Shown one piece after another: positions 48,097 to 56,899 of a DNA stretch of 64,000 nt. A program made the position numbers and the translations under genes. The stretch is from Hymenobacter crusticola (GTDB taxonomy: Bacteria > Bacteroidota > Bacteroidia > Cytophagales > Hymenobacteraceae): assembly GCF_002154225.1 (NCBI RefSeq), contig NZ_MTSE01000009.1, forward strand, positions 62,001 to 126,000, read 5' to 3'. Each line of letters starts with the position of its first letter. Position 1 is the first letter of the stretch. Below the pieces are notes generated by a model. The model saw only the letters and a program-made list of their open reading frames with translations. It had not been told where the DNA came from and did not search any database.

Positions 48097-51000
48097 TTAG
48101 GCACCTACCAACGCCGGGTTGCTAGGCTGCTTGTGGTGTTTCTCGGGGTGCAAAGCTGGATCGTCGCCGTAGTGGGTGTGCTCGGAGCGATAGAAGCGCT
48201 CGAACACCAGTGGGAAGATGAACAGCGTCAGGATGGTACCCGTAATGAGGCCGCCGATAACCACAATAGCCAGGGGCTTAGAGGTTTCTGAGCCAATGCC
48301 GGTGCTGATGGCAGCGGGCATCAGACCAATGGTGGCCATCATGGCCGTCATCACCACGGGGCGCACGCGGCTAATGACGCCTTCGTGGATGCTGTCGTCG
48401 AGCGACATCTTCTTCACTAGGTTCTGCTTGAACACCGAGATGAGAATCACGCCGTTCTGAATACAGATACCAAACAGGGCGATGAAGCCAATACCGGCCG
48501 ATATGCTGAAGTTGGTGTGCGTAATCAGCAGCGAGGCAATGCCACCGATGAGGGCAAACGGCACGTTCACGAGTACCAGACCTGCATCCTTCAAGTTGCC
48601 GAACAAGATGAACAGGATGAAGAAGATCATGGCTAGCGAAATAGGTACTACCTGACCTAGGCGCTGAGTGGCCCGGCGCTGGTTCTCGAAGTCGCCAGCC
48701 CATTTGATCGAGTAGCCTTTCGGGAGCTGGAGCACCTTGTTCACTTTGCGCTGCGCTTCTTCAATCGTGGAGCCCATGTCGCGGCCGCGAATGCTGAACT
48801 TGACAGCTGCAAAGCGCTGGTTGTCATCACGGTAGATGAGTGAAGGACCATTCACGTCGGAGATATTGGCGATTTCCGTCATGGGGATGGTGTTGCCTGC
48901 TTGAGTCGGCACCATCAGCGCGCCGATTTCGGCAGGCGTCTGGCGGAACTGCTCCTGGTAACGCACCCGGATCGGGAACTTCCGCTCGCCTTCGTACATC
49001 TGCGAAGCTTGCTTACCACCCACGGCCATTTCGAGCACCGCGTTGGCATCCGACTTCGACACGCCGTACTGGGCCATGCGACCTTCATCCAGATCAACGT
49101 GCAGCTCAGGCTGACCGATGTTGCGCAACACCCCTAGGTCATCAATCCCTTTCACGGTTTTGAGCTGCTCGTACACTTGGCGGGCCTTGCCTTCCAGGGT
49201 TTTTAGGTCGGTGCCGTAAATCTTCACGGCGATAGAGCCTTTCACGCCGGAGGCGGCTTCTTCCACGTTGTCGGTGATGGGCTGCGAGAAGTTGAAGTCC
49301 ACGCCGGGGAAGCGGTTCAGCTTCTCTTTCATGTGCGCAATCAGCTCCTCGCGGTAGGCGGCGCTCTTCATTTTCTTCTGCACTTCATCCGTGTGCTTGA
49401 TCTGCACCAAAAACTCGTTGTTGTAGAAGCCCGTTGGGTCGGTGCCGTCGTTGGGGCGACCGGTCTGGCTTACCACGTCGCTCACCTCGGGGAAGGTCAG
49501 GAACACACGGCGCATCTCGTTGCACAGCTTGTTCGACTCATCCAGGGAGATACTCAGCGGCAACTGGGCCCGCACGTAGATCGAGCCTTCGTTCAACTCG
49601 GGCAAGAACTCGGAACCTAGGAAGTGGAAGGAGCCTACCCCAACAGCCACAATGATCGTAGCAACCAGCAAACTAGCCGTTTTGCGGGCGTAGGTGAAGC
49701 GGAAGAAGCGCTGGGCGCCGCGGTTAATGCCGCGGACGAAGAAATTGTCCTTCTCCCGCACGTTCTTTCGCAGCAAGATGCTGGCTAGAACCGGCACTAA
49801 GGTCAGCGTAAAGATCAGAGCACCAAGCAGGGCAAAACCGAGGGTCCAGGCCAGCGGCGAGAATACCTTGCCTTCTACTTTTTCGAAGGAGAAGATCGGG
49901 AGCAACGCCGTGATAATGATGGCCTTGGCGAAGAAGATGGACTTGCCCATTTCCTTACCAGTCTTCTTGATCAGACCTAGCTTGGCGAGCTTGTTAAAGC
50001 GCTCCATGCCCATTTCGTGCGCCTTGTGGTCGAGGGCGACAAAGAGTCCTTCCACCATCACTACCGCGCCGTCGATGATGATACCGAAGTCGATAGCACC
50101 CATCGAGAGTAGGTTGGCGCTCATGCCCTTCAAGCGCAAGCAGATGAAGGCAAACAGCAGGGCCAGCGGGATAATCACGGATACGATAACCGTGGTACGC
50201 CAGTCGGCCATGAAGATGAACACAATCACCGTCACGAGGATGATGCCTTCCATGAGGTTGTGAATCACCGTTTCGGTCGAGAAGTCAATCAGTTGCTGCC
50301 GATCGTAGAAGGTCTTGATCTTCACATCCGAGGGCAGAATCTTGTCGTTTAGGTCGGCTACTTTGTCCTTCAGGCGGGCAATAACTTCGGAGGGGTTTTC
50401 GCCCTTGCGCATCACCACGATGCCTTCCACCATGTCGTCGTTGGTGCCGCGGCCCACCCGACCTAGGCGGGGCAGCGCCGACTCGTGCACGATAGCCACG
50501 TCTTTTACCAAGATCGGGGCACCGTTCACGTTCTTAATCACGGTGTTGTTGATGTCGCCGATGTTGTTTAGCAGACCGATACCGCGTACCACGTAGTTCT
50601 GCTGGCCTTCGTTTATCACGTCGCCGCCCACGTTGATGTTGGAGCGCTGGATGGCGTTGTACACGTCCAAGGGCGTGATGCCGAAGTCCTGGAGCTTGCC
50701 GGGGTTCACGCTGATTTCGTAATCTTTCACCTCGCCGCCGAAGCTGTTCACGTCGGCCACGCCGGGCACGGCTTTCAGGTTGCGCTCAATCACCCAGTCT
50801 TGGATGGTCTTCAGCTCGCGGGTCGTTTTGTCGGAGCTAGCTAGGGTGTAGCGGAAGATCTCGCCGGTAGGGCCGTAAGGCGGCTGCACGTCGGGGTCAG
50901 CGCCTTCGGGTAGGTCAGCTTGGGCGAGGAGGTTGTTTACTTGCACCCGGGCAAACGCGTCGTCTACGCCGTCGTCGAAGATGACTTTCACCACCGACAA

Positions 51001-51276
51001 GCCAAACAGTGTGGTCGAGCGGATGCTGGTCTTTTTCTGCACGGGGTTCAGCGCAATTTCGATGGGCGCCGTCACGAACTTCTCAATCTCCTCCGCTGAG
51101 CGGCCGGGCCACTGCGTGATGATAGTAATTTCGGTGTTCGTTACGTCCGGAAACGCCTCGATAGGCGTGTTGCGGTAGCTCACTACCCCAGCCACGATGG
51201 CCACCACGGTCATCAGGAAGATGAAGCCGCGGTTCTTAAGGGAAAAGGCGATAATGCCTTGGATGAACTTGTTCAT
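48097..51276 (-). CDS. czcA: CzcA-type heavy-metal efflux RND pump 2
   Basis: A 1059-residue HME-RND pump, paralogue of the one at 43812, with the same helix-four signature DFGIIIDGAVVMVEG (Asp396, Asp402, Glu409). This again points to divalent cations rather than Cu/Ag. It is the last gene of a three-gene unit TolC-adaptor-pump, the normal Czc order, 140 bp after the adaptor. The N-terminus (NKFIQGIIAFSLKNRGFIFLMTVVAIVAGVVSYRNT) and the C-terminal tail (..HYGDDPALHPEKHHKQPSN..) with its His residues may help metal handling. The specific metal is not determinable here. Confidence 0.95.
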   Translation of the reverse strand: MNKFIQGIIAFSLKNRGFIFLMTVVAIVAGVVSYRNTPIEAFPDVTNTEITIITQWPGRSAEEIEKFVTAPIEIALNPVQKKTSIRSTTLFGLSVVKVIFDDGVDDAFARVQVNNLLAQADLPEGADPDVQPPYGPTGEIFRYTLASSDKTTRELKTIQDWVIERNLKAVPGVADVNSFGGEVKDYEISVNPGKLQDFGITPLDVYNAIQRSNINVGGDVINEGQQNYVVRGIGLLNNIGDINNTVIKNVNGAPILVKDVAIVHESALPRLGRVGRGTNDDMVEGIVVMRKGENPSEVIARLKDKVADLNDKILPSDVKIKTFYDRQQLIDFSTETVIHNLMEGIILVTVIVFIFMADWRTTVIVSVIIPLALLFAFICLRLKGMSANLLSMGAIDFGIIIDGAVVMVEGLFVALDHKAHEMGMERFNKLAKLGLIKKTGKEMGKSIFFAKAIIITALLPIFSFEKVEGKVFSPLAWTLGFALLGALIFTLTLVPVLASILLRKNVREKDNFFVRGINRGAQRFFRFTYARKTASLLVATIIVAVGVGSFHFLGSEFLPELNEGSIYVRAQLPLSISLDESNKLCNEMRRVFLTFPEVSDVVSQTGRPNDGTDPTGFYNNEFLVQIKHTDEVQKKMKSAAYREELIAHMKEKLNRFPGVDFNFSQPITDNVEEAASGVKGSIAVKIYGTDLKTLEGKARQVYEQLKTVKGIDDLGVLRNIGQPELHVDLDEGRMAQYGVSKSDANAVLEMAVGGKQASQMYEGERKFPIRVRYQEQFRQTPAEIGALMVPTQAGNTIPMTEIANISDVNGPSLIYRDDNQRFAAVKFSIRGRDMGSTIEEAQRKVNKVLQLPKGYSIKWAGDFENQRRATQRLGQVVPISLAMIFFILFILFGNLKDAGLVLVNVPFALIGGIASLLITHTNFSISAGIGFIALFGICIQNGVILISVFKQNLVKKMSLDDSIHEGVISRVRPVVMTAMMATIGLMPAAISTGIGSETSKPLAIVVIGGLITGTILTLFIFPLVFERFYRSEHTHYGDDPALHPEKHHKQPSNPALVGA

Positions 51277-51416
51277 GACTTGCTAAAAAGCTAGAATTCA
51301 GAAGCTAGGAGGAAGGAGGAAGCGGAAAGGAGCCTTTTTGAAGAGGCAAGGGTATGGCCGTCAGCACAGTTCAGCTGACTTCTACTCCTCGCTTTTAGCT
51401 CCTGAATCCTCCGGTA

Positions 51417-52523
51417 TTAGTCGTTCAGTTCGTCGTACACGAGTAACTGGTTCTGGGCGATGATCTTCTCGCCGTCTTGCAGACCCGACTTCACGTAGCT
51501 CACGTCGCCCACTGTTTTGAGGATTTGCACGGGGCGCGTTTCGATGTGGCTGCGGTCTTTGAAGACCATCACGAAGTTGCGGTCCTTGTCGAACACCACG
51601 CACTTGGCAGGCACGGCCAGCATCTTGTTGCCTTCCGTATTGCCCACTCTAATTTGAGCGTACATCTCAGGCTTGAGCAGGTAGCCGGGGTTATCGAGGC
51701 GGACGCGCACCTTCATAACCTTGCTTTCGGGGTCGAGCACGTTAAAAACTTTATCGATGCGGCCATTGAAGTGCTTGTCGGGGTAGCTCAGCGTTGTCAC
51801 GTCGGCCTGGTAACCTTCGCGCACTTTGGCAATGTCCGATTCAAATACGTTGGCCATAATCCACACGTCGTCCAAGTTGCTTACCGTAAATAGGTTGCCC
51901 ACGTTATCGGCGTTAAACTGCATATGGTCAGTGACGTTTTTCTCGGTGATGAAACCTGAGATGGGCGCCCGCAAGGTGTAAGTGCCGTCGGCTGATACGC
52001 CATACACGCTCAGTTGCTTGCGGCTCTTGCCCACGTTGCCTTGGGCTTTGCGCAATTCCTGACGGGCTAGCACCACGTCGCGTTCGGAAGCTAGGCCGTC
52101 GTGGAACTGGTCTTCGGCTACTTGCAGGTTCTTGCGGGCAATGTCCAAGTCGGAGCCAGCGGCGGAGCTTTGGTTTTGCAGGTCAGCAATTTCGCCGCTC
52201 TTAATCACGGCTAGCACCTGGCCTTTGGCCACGTGGTCACCTAGCTCCACGCTAAGCTGCTCAACGACGCCACCTACCAGCGGATATACCTTCACGGTTT
52301 TGTCGCCGTCGGAGGCAATCTGGCCGGAGAGCGTCAGCTCGTCGCGGATGGGCTCAGCGTGTACGGTATCTATTTTCAACTCACGCAGCATTGTATCCGA
52401 CATCGTAAAGCCGGCTTCGGCTTTCTGCGGCGTTTCCGCGGCGTCTTTTGGTTTCTGCGAGCAGCTCGCTAGCAAACCCAGCGAAGCGGTAGCAGCGAGT
52501 ATGAGGGAGGGGATGCGGTTCAT
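51417..52523 (-). CDS. czcB: RND efflux periplasmic adaptor 1 (CzcB-like lipoprotein)
   Basis: A 368-residue membrane-fusion protein that links the pump to the TolC channel. It is a lipoprotein: MNRIPSLILAATASLGLLASC with Cys21. The lipoyl-like hairpin (VGGVVEQLSVELGDHVAKGQVLAVIKSGEIADL), the long alpha-hairpin (..SDLDIARKNLQVAEDQFHDGLASERDVVLARQELRKAQ..), the barrel (..YTLRAPISGFITEKNVTDHMQF..) and the proximal domain (..VRVRLDNPGYLLKPEMYAQIRVG..) are all visible. It lacks the His-rich metal-binding N-terminal extension of some CzcB proteins. It lies 40 bp after the TolC gene. Confidence 0.95.
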   Translation of the reverse strand: MNRIPSLILAATASLGLLASCSQKPKDAAETPQKAEAGFTMSDTMLRELKIDTVHAEPIRDELTLSGQIASDGDKTVKVYPLVGGVVEQLSVELGDHVAKGQVLAVIKSGEIADLQNQSSAAGSDLDIARKNLQVAEDQFHDGLASERDVVLARQELRKAQGNVGKSRKQLSVYGVSADGTYTLRAPISGFITEKNVTDHMQFNADNVGNLFTVSNLDDVWIMANVFESDIAKVREGYQADVTTLSYPDKHFNGRIDKVFNVLDPESKVMKVRVRLDNPGYLLKPEMYAQIRVGNTEGNKMLAVPAKCVVFDKDRNFVMVFKDRSHIETRPVQILKTVGDVSYVKSGLQDGEKIIAQNQLLVYDELND

Positions 52524-52563
52524 ATCGTTGATTCTTTGGATCTAATGAGGAGTTCTGGTACAG

Positions 52564-53856
52564 TTATTCAGCCCTGAAAATGGGGCGGCCCACAGAGAAA
52601 TTAAGCTGCTCGAAGGCTCGCATGCGGTTGGAGCGCAGCTGGTTAAGCAGTACTAAGTTGTTCTTGTAGCTTTCGTAAAAGTCCAAGAACTCCACAATGG
52701 TGATGTTGCGCTTGGCGTAGCTCTGCTCAATTCCCGTAATGAGGCGATCGAAGTCTCCGGTTGAGCGGTTGGTATTCTGATAGAGTTCGTTGGTTTGCTG
52801 CGTGAGGCGGTAAGCTTCCTGCACGTCGTTCTGCACGATAAGCTGTTGCTGGTTTAGCTGAGCCTTGCTGCTTTCAATCTGCGCCTGCGCCGAGCGGATG
52901 TTGCCTTGGTTGCGGTTGAAGATTGGAACGGCAATACCTAGGGTCAGGGCGTTGTAGTTCTGGATGTAGCTGCCAGCGCGGTCGTAGACGTAGCCCACAG
53001 CTAGGTCGGGGGCCGCAATGGCGCGTTGCAAGCGCAGGTTTTGGTTTTGCTGCTCCACATCGGCCTGCCGGGCACGTAGGTCGGCGCGCGCAATCTGGGC
53101 GGTATCAGCTAGCTGCTCCACCGAGTAAGAACCGACACCTAGGCCTTGTAAGCGGCTCGGATCGGCCTGGGGCCGGTAGTACGTGCCGGCGTTATCCCGA
53201 ATCAGCACCCGTAGGTCTGCTTCTTGGCCGGCAATATCCGTAAGTAGGCCTTGGCGCTCGTTTTCCAGCTGAAACAAAAAGGCTTTCAAGCGAATCACTT
53301 CTTTCAGGGCAATGTTGCCCTTGTCATACTGGCCTTGGTACTGAGCTACCGTGCGGCGGAAGGAGTTGATTTCTCGATCGTAAGCACCTACGGTTTGCTG
53401 TTTGAAGAACAGATCGTAGAAGGTAGTGCGAAGCTGGTAGCGCAGATTGCGCTGCAAGTCTTGGAAATTAAACTGCTCAACCAAAGCGTTTTGCTGCGCT
53501 ACGCGGCCAGCCGCTTTACGCCGACCCGCAATCGAGAACAGCTGTTGCACCTGCACAATGCTCTCGCCGCTTTTCGTCATGTCGAAATGCTTGCCCGTGG
53601 TGGGGTTGTAGGTGTTCTGTTCCAGCGAGATGGTCGGGTTGTCCCACAGCTTGGCCTGCTGAATCTGGGCTTCGGCCGCCGTCACGTTGTACTGCTGAGC
53701 GAGCAGAGAGAAGTTATTCTGCACGAAGCGCTGCTCGGCTTGCGGTAGCGTGAGCTGCACTGTATCGGCGAGCGCACTGGGCGCTGGAGTGGCTGCCGCT
53801 TGGGCGGTGCCAGCTAGCAGCGATAGAGAAATCAGGAACAAAAATAGGCGTTGCAT
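52564..53856 (-). CDS. czcC: TolC-family outer-membrane channel (CzcC-like)
   Basis: A 430-residue outer-membrane efflux protein with signal peptide MQRLFLFLISLSLLAGTAQA. Two tandem coiled-coil OEP repeats are visible (about 40-225 and 240-425), with NPTISLEQNTYNP and AIAAPDLAVGYVYDRAGSYIQNYNALTLGIAVPIFNRNQGNIRSA at equivalent points. It opens the metal-efflux operon TolC-adaptor-pump. Its start codon lies in the second arm of a perfect 10-bp hairpin (53851-53882), and a four-unit regulator box sits 42-79 bp upstream of the start codon. It is the only TolC-type gene in this region, so it may also serve pump 1. Confidence 0.93.
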   Translation of the reverse strand: MQRLFLFLISLSLLAGTAQAAATPAPSALADTVQLTLPQAEQRFVQNNFSLLAQQYNVTAAEAQIQQAKLWDNPTISLEQNTYNPTTGKHFDMTKSGESIVQVQQLFSIAGRRKAAGRVAQQNALVEQFNFQDLQRNLRYQLRTTFYDLFFKQQTVGAYDREINSFRRTVAQYQGQYDKGNIALKEVIRLKAFLFQLENERQGLLTDIAGQEADLRVLIRDNAGTYYRPQADPSRLQGLGVGSYSVEQLADTAQIARADLRARQADVEQQNQNLRLQRAIAAPDLAVGYVYDRAGSYIQNYNALTLGIAVPIFNRNQGNIRSAQAQIESSKAQLNQQQLIVQNDVQEAYRLTQQTNELYQNTNRSTGDFDRLITGIEQSYAKRNITIVEFLDFYESYKNNLVLLNQLRSNRMRAFEQLNFSVGRPIFRAE

Positions 53857-53882
53857 ATCCGATGAAGCGTTTGGATATGCAA
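53851..53882 (-). promoter_or_regulatory. Hairpin over the TolC start codon
   Basis: Perfect 10-bp arms TTGCATATCC (53851-53860) and GGATATGCAA (53873-53882) with a 12-nt loop. In the mRNA, the TolC ATG lies inside the second arm, so the hairpin would bury the start codon unless it is opened. Confidence 0.55.
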
Positions 53883-53897
53883 GTGTACGACCACCGT

Positions 53898-53935
53898 ATT
53901 AGGGACGTATTAGAGGTAGATTAGAGCCAGATTAG
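53898..53935 (-). promoter_or_regulatory. Putative OmpR-family box upstream of the TolC operon
   Basis: Four ATTAG pentamers at exact 11-bp steps (53898, 53909, 53920, 53931), that is CTAAT-N6 four times in the direction of transcription. The array ends 41 bp upstream of the TolC start codon. Confidence 0.7.
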
Positions 53936-54095
53936 AAATGACAATTTCTTATAAAAACCTCGTTTAAACCCTAGAAATAGTGTTTTATGCGTTGATGTTT
54001 TTTAGAAATAGTCAAAAAAATAGTGTGTTTGCCTTCGTGAGGGTATACGGTGTTAGGGCTGACCTAGGAAGAGCTAGCTGCCAGAAAACAAGAAT

Positions 54096-54126
54096 ACCCG
54101 GACGATGAAGTCTAGGCATTCCGGGT
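54096..54126 (-). terminator. Terminator of the adaptor 2 gene
   Basis: A 7-bp stem ACCCGGA and TCCGGGT with a 17-nt loop, 26 bp after the adaptor 2 stop codon on the minus strand, followed by ATTCTTGTTTTC. Confidence 0.5.
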
Positions 54127-54151
54127 AACAAGTAGCTGCGATGGGCGAGCG

Positions 54152-55255
54152 TTAGTCGTTTAGCTCCTTATAGAGCAACAGTTGATCTTGAGCAACCACT
54201 CGCTCGCCATCCTGCAAACCCGACGAGACGTAGCTCGTAGTGCCCACGGTTTTGAGGATCGAGACTTCACGCGTTTCAATGTGTTTAGGGTCTTTGAACA
54301 CGAGCACAAAGTTGCGGTCGTTGTGAAAAACCAGGTTTTTGTGCGCTACCGCTACGTGTCGTTGGTTTTCGACATTGGATACGTTTACGCGGGCGTGCAT
54401 ACCAGGCTTAAGCAGGTAGCCGGAGTTATCGAGGCGTACACGCACCTTCATCACTTTGCTCTCCGGGTCGAGCATGTTAAAGATCTTGTCGATGCGGCCG
54501 CTGAAGTGCTTGTCGGGGTAGCTCAGCGTCGTTACGTCGGCGGCATGGCCTACCTGCACATGGGCAATGTCGGCTTGGAAAACGTCGGCTAGCACCCAAA
54601 CCGTACTCAAGTTCGAAATCGTGAACAGATTATCGACGTTGTCAGCGTTGAACTGCATGCGGTCGGTGACGTTCTTCTCGGTGATGAAGCCGGAGATGGG
54701 TGCGCGCAAAGTGTAGGTGCCGTCGGCCGATACGCCGTACACACTCAACTGCTTACGGTTCTTGCCGGCATTCGCTTGCGCTTTGCGCAACTCTTGGCGG
54801 GCGGTCAACACGTCGCGCTCCGCAGCTAGGCCGCTGCCGAATAGGTCCTCCGTCACTTGCAAGTTCTTACGGGCAATAGCTAGGTCGGAACCGGCAGCGG
54901 AGCTTTGGTTTTGCAGGTCGGCAATCTCGCCGCTCCTAATGGTAGCTAGCACTTGACCCTTCTCCACATGGTCGCCAAGGCTCACGCGTACGGCTTCCAC
55001 CACGCCGCCAACCAGCGGGTACACCTGCACCGTTTTATCGAGGTTGGTGCTCACGCGTCCAGTTAGCTTCACTTCGCTACGAACTGCCTCCGTTCGGGCG
55101 GTGTCTAGTGTAAGATTGCGCAGCATATGGGGATGCAGCGCCGACCGCTCGGGTGTTTTGGTGACTAGCTCAGTAGCCTCTTCCGAGCAACTCGTGAAAG
55201 TGCAGGTGGCAAAAGCTGCCACAACAGCAGAAGTAATACGGATAGTACGTAGCAC
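54152..55255 (-). CDS. czcB: RND efflux periplasmic adaptor 2 (CzcB-like lipoprotein)
   Basis: A 367-residue membrane-fusion lipoprotein, close paralogue of adaptor 1 (same blocks KTVQVYPLVGGVVEAVRVSLGDHVEKGQVLA, DIARKNLQ-type hairpin, ADGTYTLRAPISGFITEKNVTDRMQFNADN, NMLDPESKVMKVRVRLDN). Lipobox Cys23 follows FTS. It is a single-gene unit with a terminator downstream and its own four-unit regulator box upstream (55297-55334), separate from both pump genes. It may pair with pump 1, which has no adaptor beside it. Confidence 0.93.
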   Translation of the reverse strand: MLRTIRITSAVVAAFATCTFTSCSEEATELVTKTPERSALHPHMLRNLTLDTARTEAVRSEVKLTGRVSTNLDKTVQVYPLVGGVVEAVRVSLGDHVEKGQVLATIRSGEIADLQNQSSAAGSDLAIARKNLQVTEDLFGSGLAAERDVLTARQELRKAQANAGKNRKQLSVYGVSADGTYTLRAPISGFITEKNVTDRMQFNADNVDNLFTISNLSTVWVLADVFQADIAHVQVGHAADVTTLSYPDKHFSGRIDKIFNMLDPESKVMKVRVRLDNSGYLLKPGMHARVNVSNVENQRHVAVAHKNLVFHNDRNFVLVFKDPKHIETREVSILKTVGTTSYVSSGLQDGERVVAQDQLLLYKELND

Positions 55256-55296
55256 AGGTAGATTCTAGAGGTGATATGCAATGCTACGAGCCCGAA

Positions 55297-55334
55297 GTTA
55301 GAGGTAGGTTAGAGACGCATTAGAAACAGATTAG
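55297..55334 (-). promoter_or_regulatory. Putative OmpR-family box upstream of adaptor 2
   Basis: Pentamers at exact 11-bp steps: GTTAG (55297), GTTAG (55308), ATTAG (55319), ATTAG (55330); in the direction of transcription CTAAT-N6-CTAAT-N6-CTAAC-N6-CTAAC. It lies 42-79 bp upstream of the start codon, the same spacing as the box in front of the TolC gene. Confidence 0.7.
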
Positions 55335-55467
55335 AAGTGGCCATATTGAATTGTTTTATTATAATAAGGATAATAATTATGAGATATGTTATAGTTAAAG
55401 GTAAAGTATAGCGGCATTTTTCATCCAATTTTCAGGAAGCTATACCTAGGTAAATCAGTGAGAAGGG

Positions 55468-56823
55468 CTACAACTTGAACGTTACAGCCGCTATGGTGCC
55501 CTCGTTTAGCTGCGAAGTAACGGTGAGTTTACCGCCATGCAACTCGATGATTTTCTTAGAGAGTGGTAAGCCCACACCATGCCCTATAACACCCCTAGCA
55601 TTGCTAGCGCGGAAGAACGGTTGGAAAATACCCGATAGGTCTTTCTCCGAAATGCCAATACCATGATCCTCGATCAGGATATAAACGAAGCCTTCGGCGT
55701 ACTCAAAGTGCACTTCCACGGGCTTGTCTCCGGAATACTTCAGGGCATTATCAAATAAGTTTGCCAACGCCCGGCTCAACAGCTGGCGATTACCTGAAAT
55801 CTCCAGTTGGGTAGAATCAGGAGGCAGCGAGTCAAGGGTAATATGGATGCGCCGACGCTGGTCAGGGGCTACAGCTTCGCGCGCTTCCCAGAGCAACTCG
55901 TCCAAGCGGATTTCGTCGCCCGTCATGGTACCCGTGTTGGCCTGCGTAAATTCCAGTAGGTTGTTTATTAAGGTTTTAAGCTGCTGTAGCTCCGTTAATA
56001 CAGAACTCAACGCCTCGCGATAAGCAACAGGCTCCCGGTCGCGGGCAAGGAGCACTTGCAGCTCGCCAATAGTAGCGGTGAGCGGCGTGCGTAGCTCATG
56101 TGAGGCATTGCTGACAAATGTGCGCTGGCCCTCGAAGCTTTCCTCCAAGCGCTCCAACATACGGTTGAAGGTGCGGGCGAGGCGCGTAATCTCGTCCTTG
56201 TCGCTACGGCCTTCTTTCACGCGCAGGTGTAAGTCGCGCGCCGTGATGCGGTCTACTTGGTCGTTAACGGCGGCAATAGGGGCGAGGGCCCGGCCAGCAA
56301 ACAAACGACCCGCGACGTAAATCACTACCAAGCTCCCAAAAAAGACCAAAGCGAGCATAGAAGCTAGGTGTTCCATGCGGGCCTGCCCCGAGCGATTTTC
56401 GGCGGCGGCTACAATCACGAAGTCGCCCTGGTTATCATGGTAGAACAAGCCGATAGCTTGGCGCGCACCTAGCGTGAAGTAGAGTTCCTTTTCGGCAATG
56501 ATGCGTACCAGCAGTGAATCGGAAAGGTGAAGGCGCGCATCCTCTTTGATGAAGCGCGGGTTCAGGTGGGAGTCATAGATCTGAAGCACTTCGTCGTTGA
56601 GCGTGCGCAGGTAGCGCTGACGGAAGTTGCTGAAAGCCGACTCGTGCAATTCGTCCTGCTCCAGAAATACGTAGCCCGTTACTTCGGCTCGGTCGCGCAG
56701 CCGTTGGTGAAATTCTTGCCGTGTATACTGCGCGTGCAGCAGAAAAGTAACGGATAAGGCTCCGAATAGAATAATGCCCACCAATCCTAAAAATAGCAGG
56801 GTGAGACGGTTGCGAATAGTCAT
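55468..56823 (-). CDS. Sensor histidine kinase of the efflux two-component system
   Basis: A 451-residue membrane histidine kinase with the classical plan: membrane helix (about 9-30), periplasmic sensor (about 31-155), second helix (about 157-175), HAMP (about 176-230, ..GRALAPIAAVNDQVDRITARDLHLRV..), phosphoacceptor SNASHELRTPLTATIGELQ, and HATPase with NLFDNALKYSGDK, EDHGIGISEKDLSG and GHGVGLPLSKKIIELHGG. It is preceded by its response regulator (76 bp gap). The plan fits CusS/CzcS-type metal sensors, but the periplasmic domain has no obvious metal motif. Confidence 0.93.
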   Translation of the reverse strand: MTIRNRLTLLFLGLVGIILFGALSVTFLLHAQYTRQEFHQRLRDRAEVTGYVFLEQDELHESAFSNFRQRYLRTLNDEVLQIYDSHLNPRFIKEDARLHLSDSLLVRIIAEKELYFTLGARQAIGLFYHDNQGDFVIVAAAENRSGQARMEHLASMLALVFFGSLVVIYVAGRLFAGRALAPIAAVNDQVDRITARDLHLRVKEGRSDKDEITRLARTFNRMLERLEESFEGQRTFVSNASHELRTPLTATIGELQVLLARDREPVAYREALSSVLTELQQLKTLINNLLEFTQANTGTMTGDEIRLDELLWEAREAVAPDQRRRIHITLDSLPPDSTQLEISGNRQLLSRALANLFDNALKYSGDKPVEVHFEYAEGFVYILIEDHGIGISEKDLSGIFQPFFRASNARGVIGHGVGLPLSKKIIELHGGKLTVTSQLNEGTIAAVTFKL

Positions 56824-56899
56824 ATAATATGGCTAGGTGCTTGGAGCTAGCGAAGAGTCACTTGCCTATGTGCTCTAACCTAGGGGCGAAGTTCTAAAT

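Noticed and set aside
53898..53935. A CRISPR-like array
   Set aside because: The units are 5-bp pentamers with 6-bp spacers and only four copies; no repeats of 23-50 bp or cas genes are present. Regulator-box geometry explains the pattern better.
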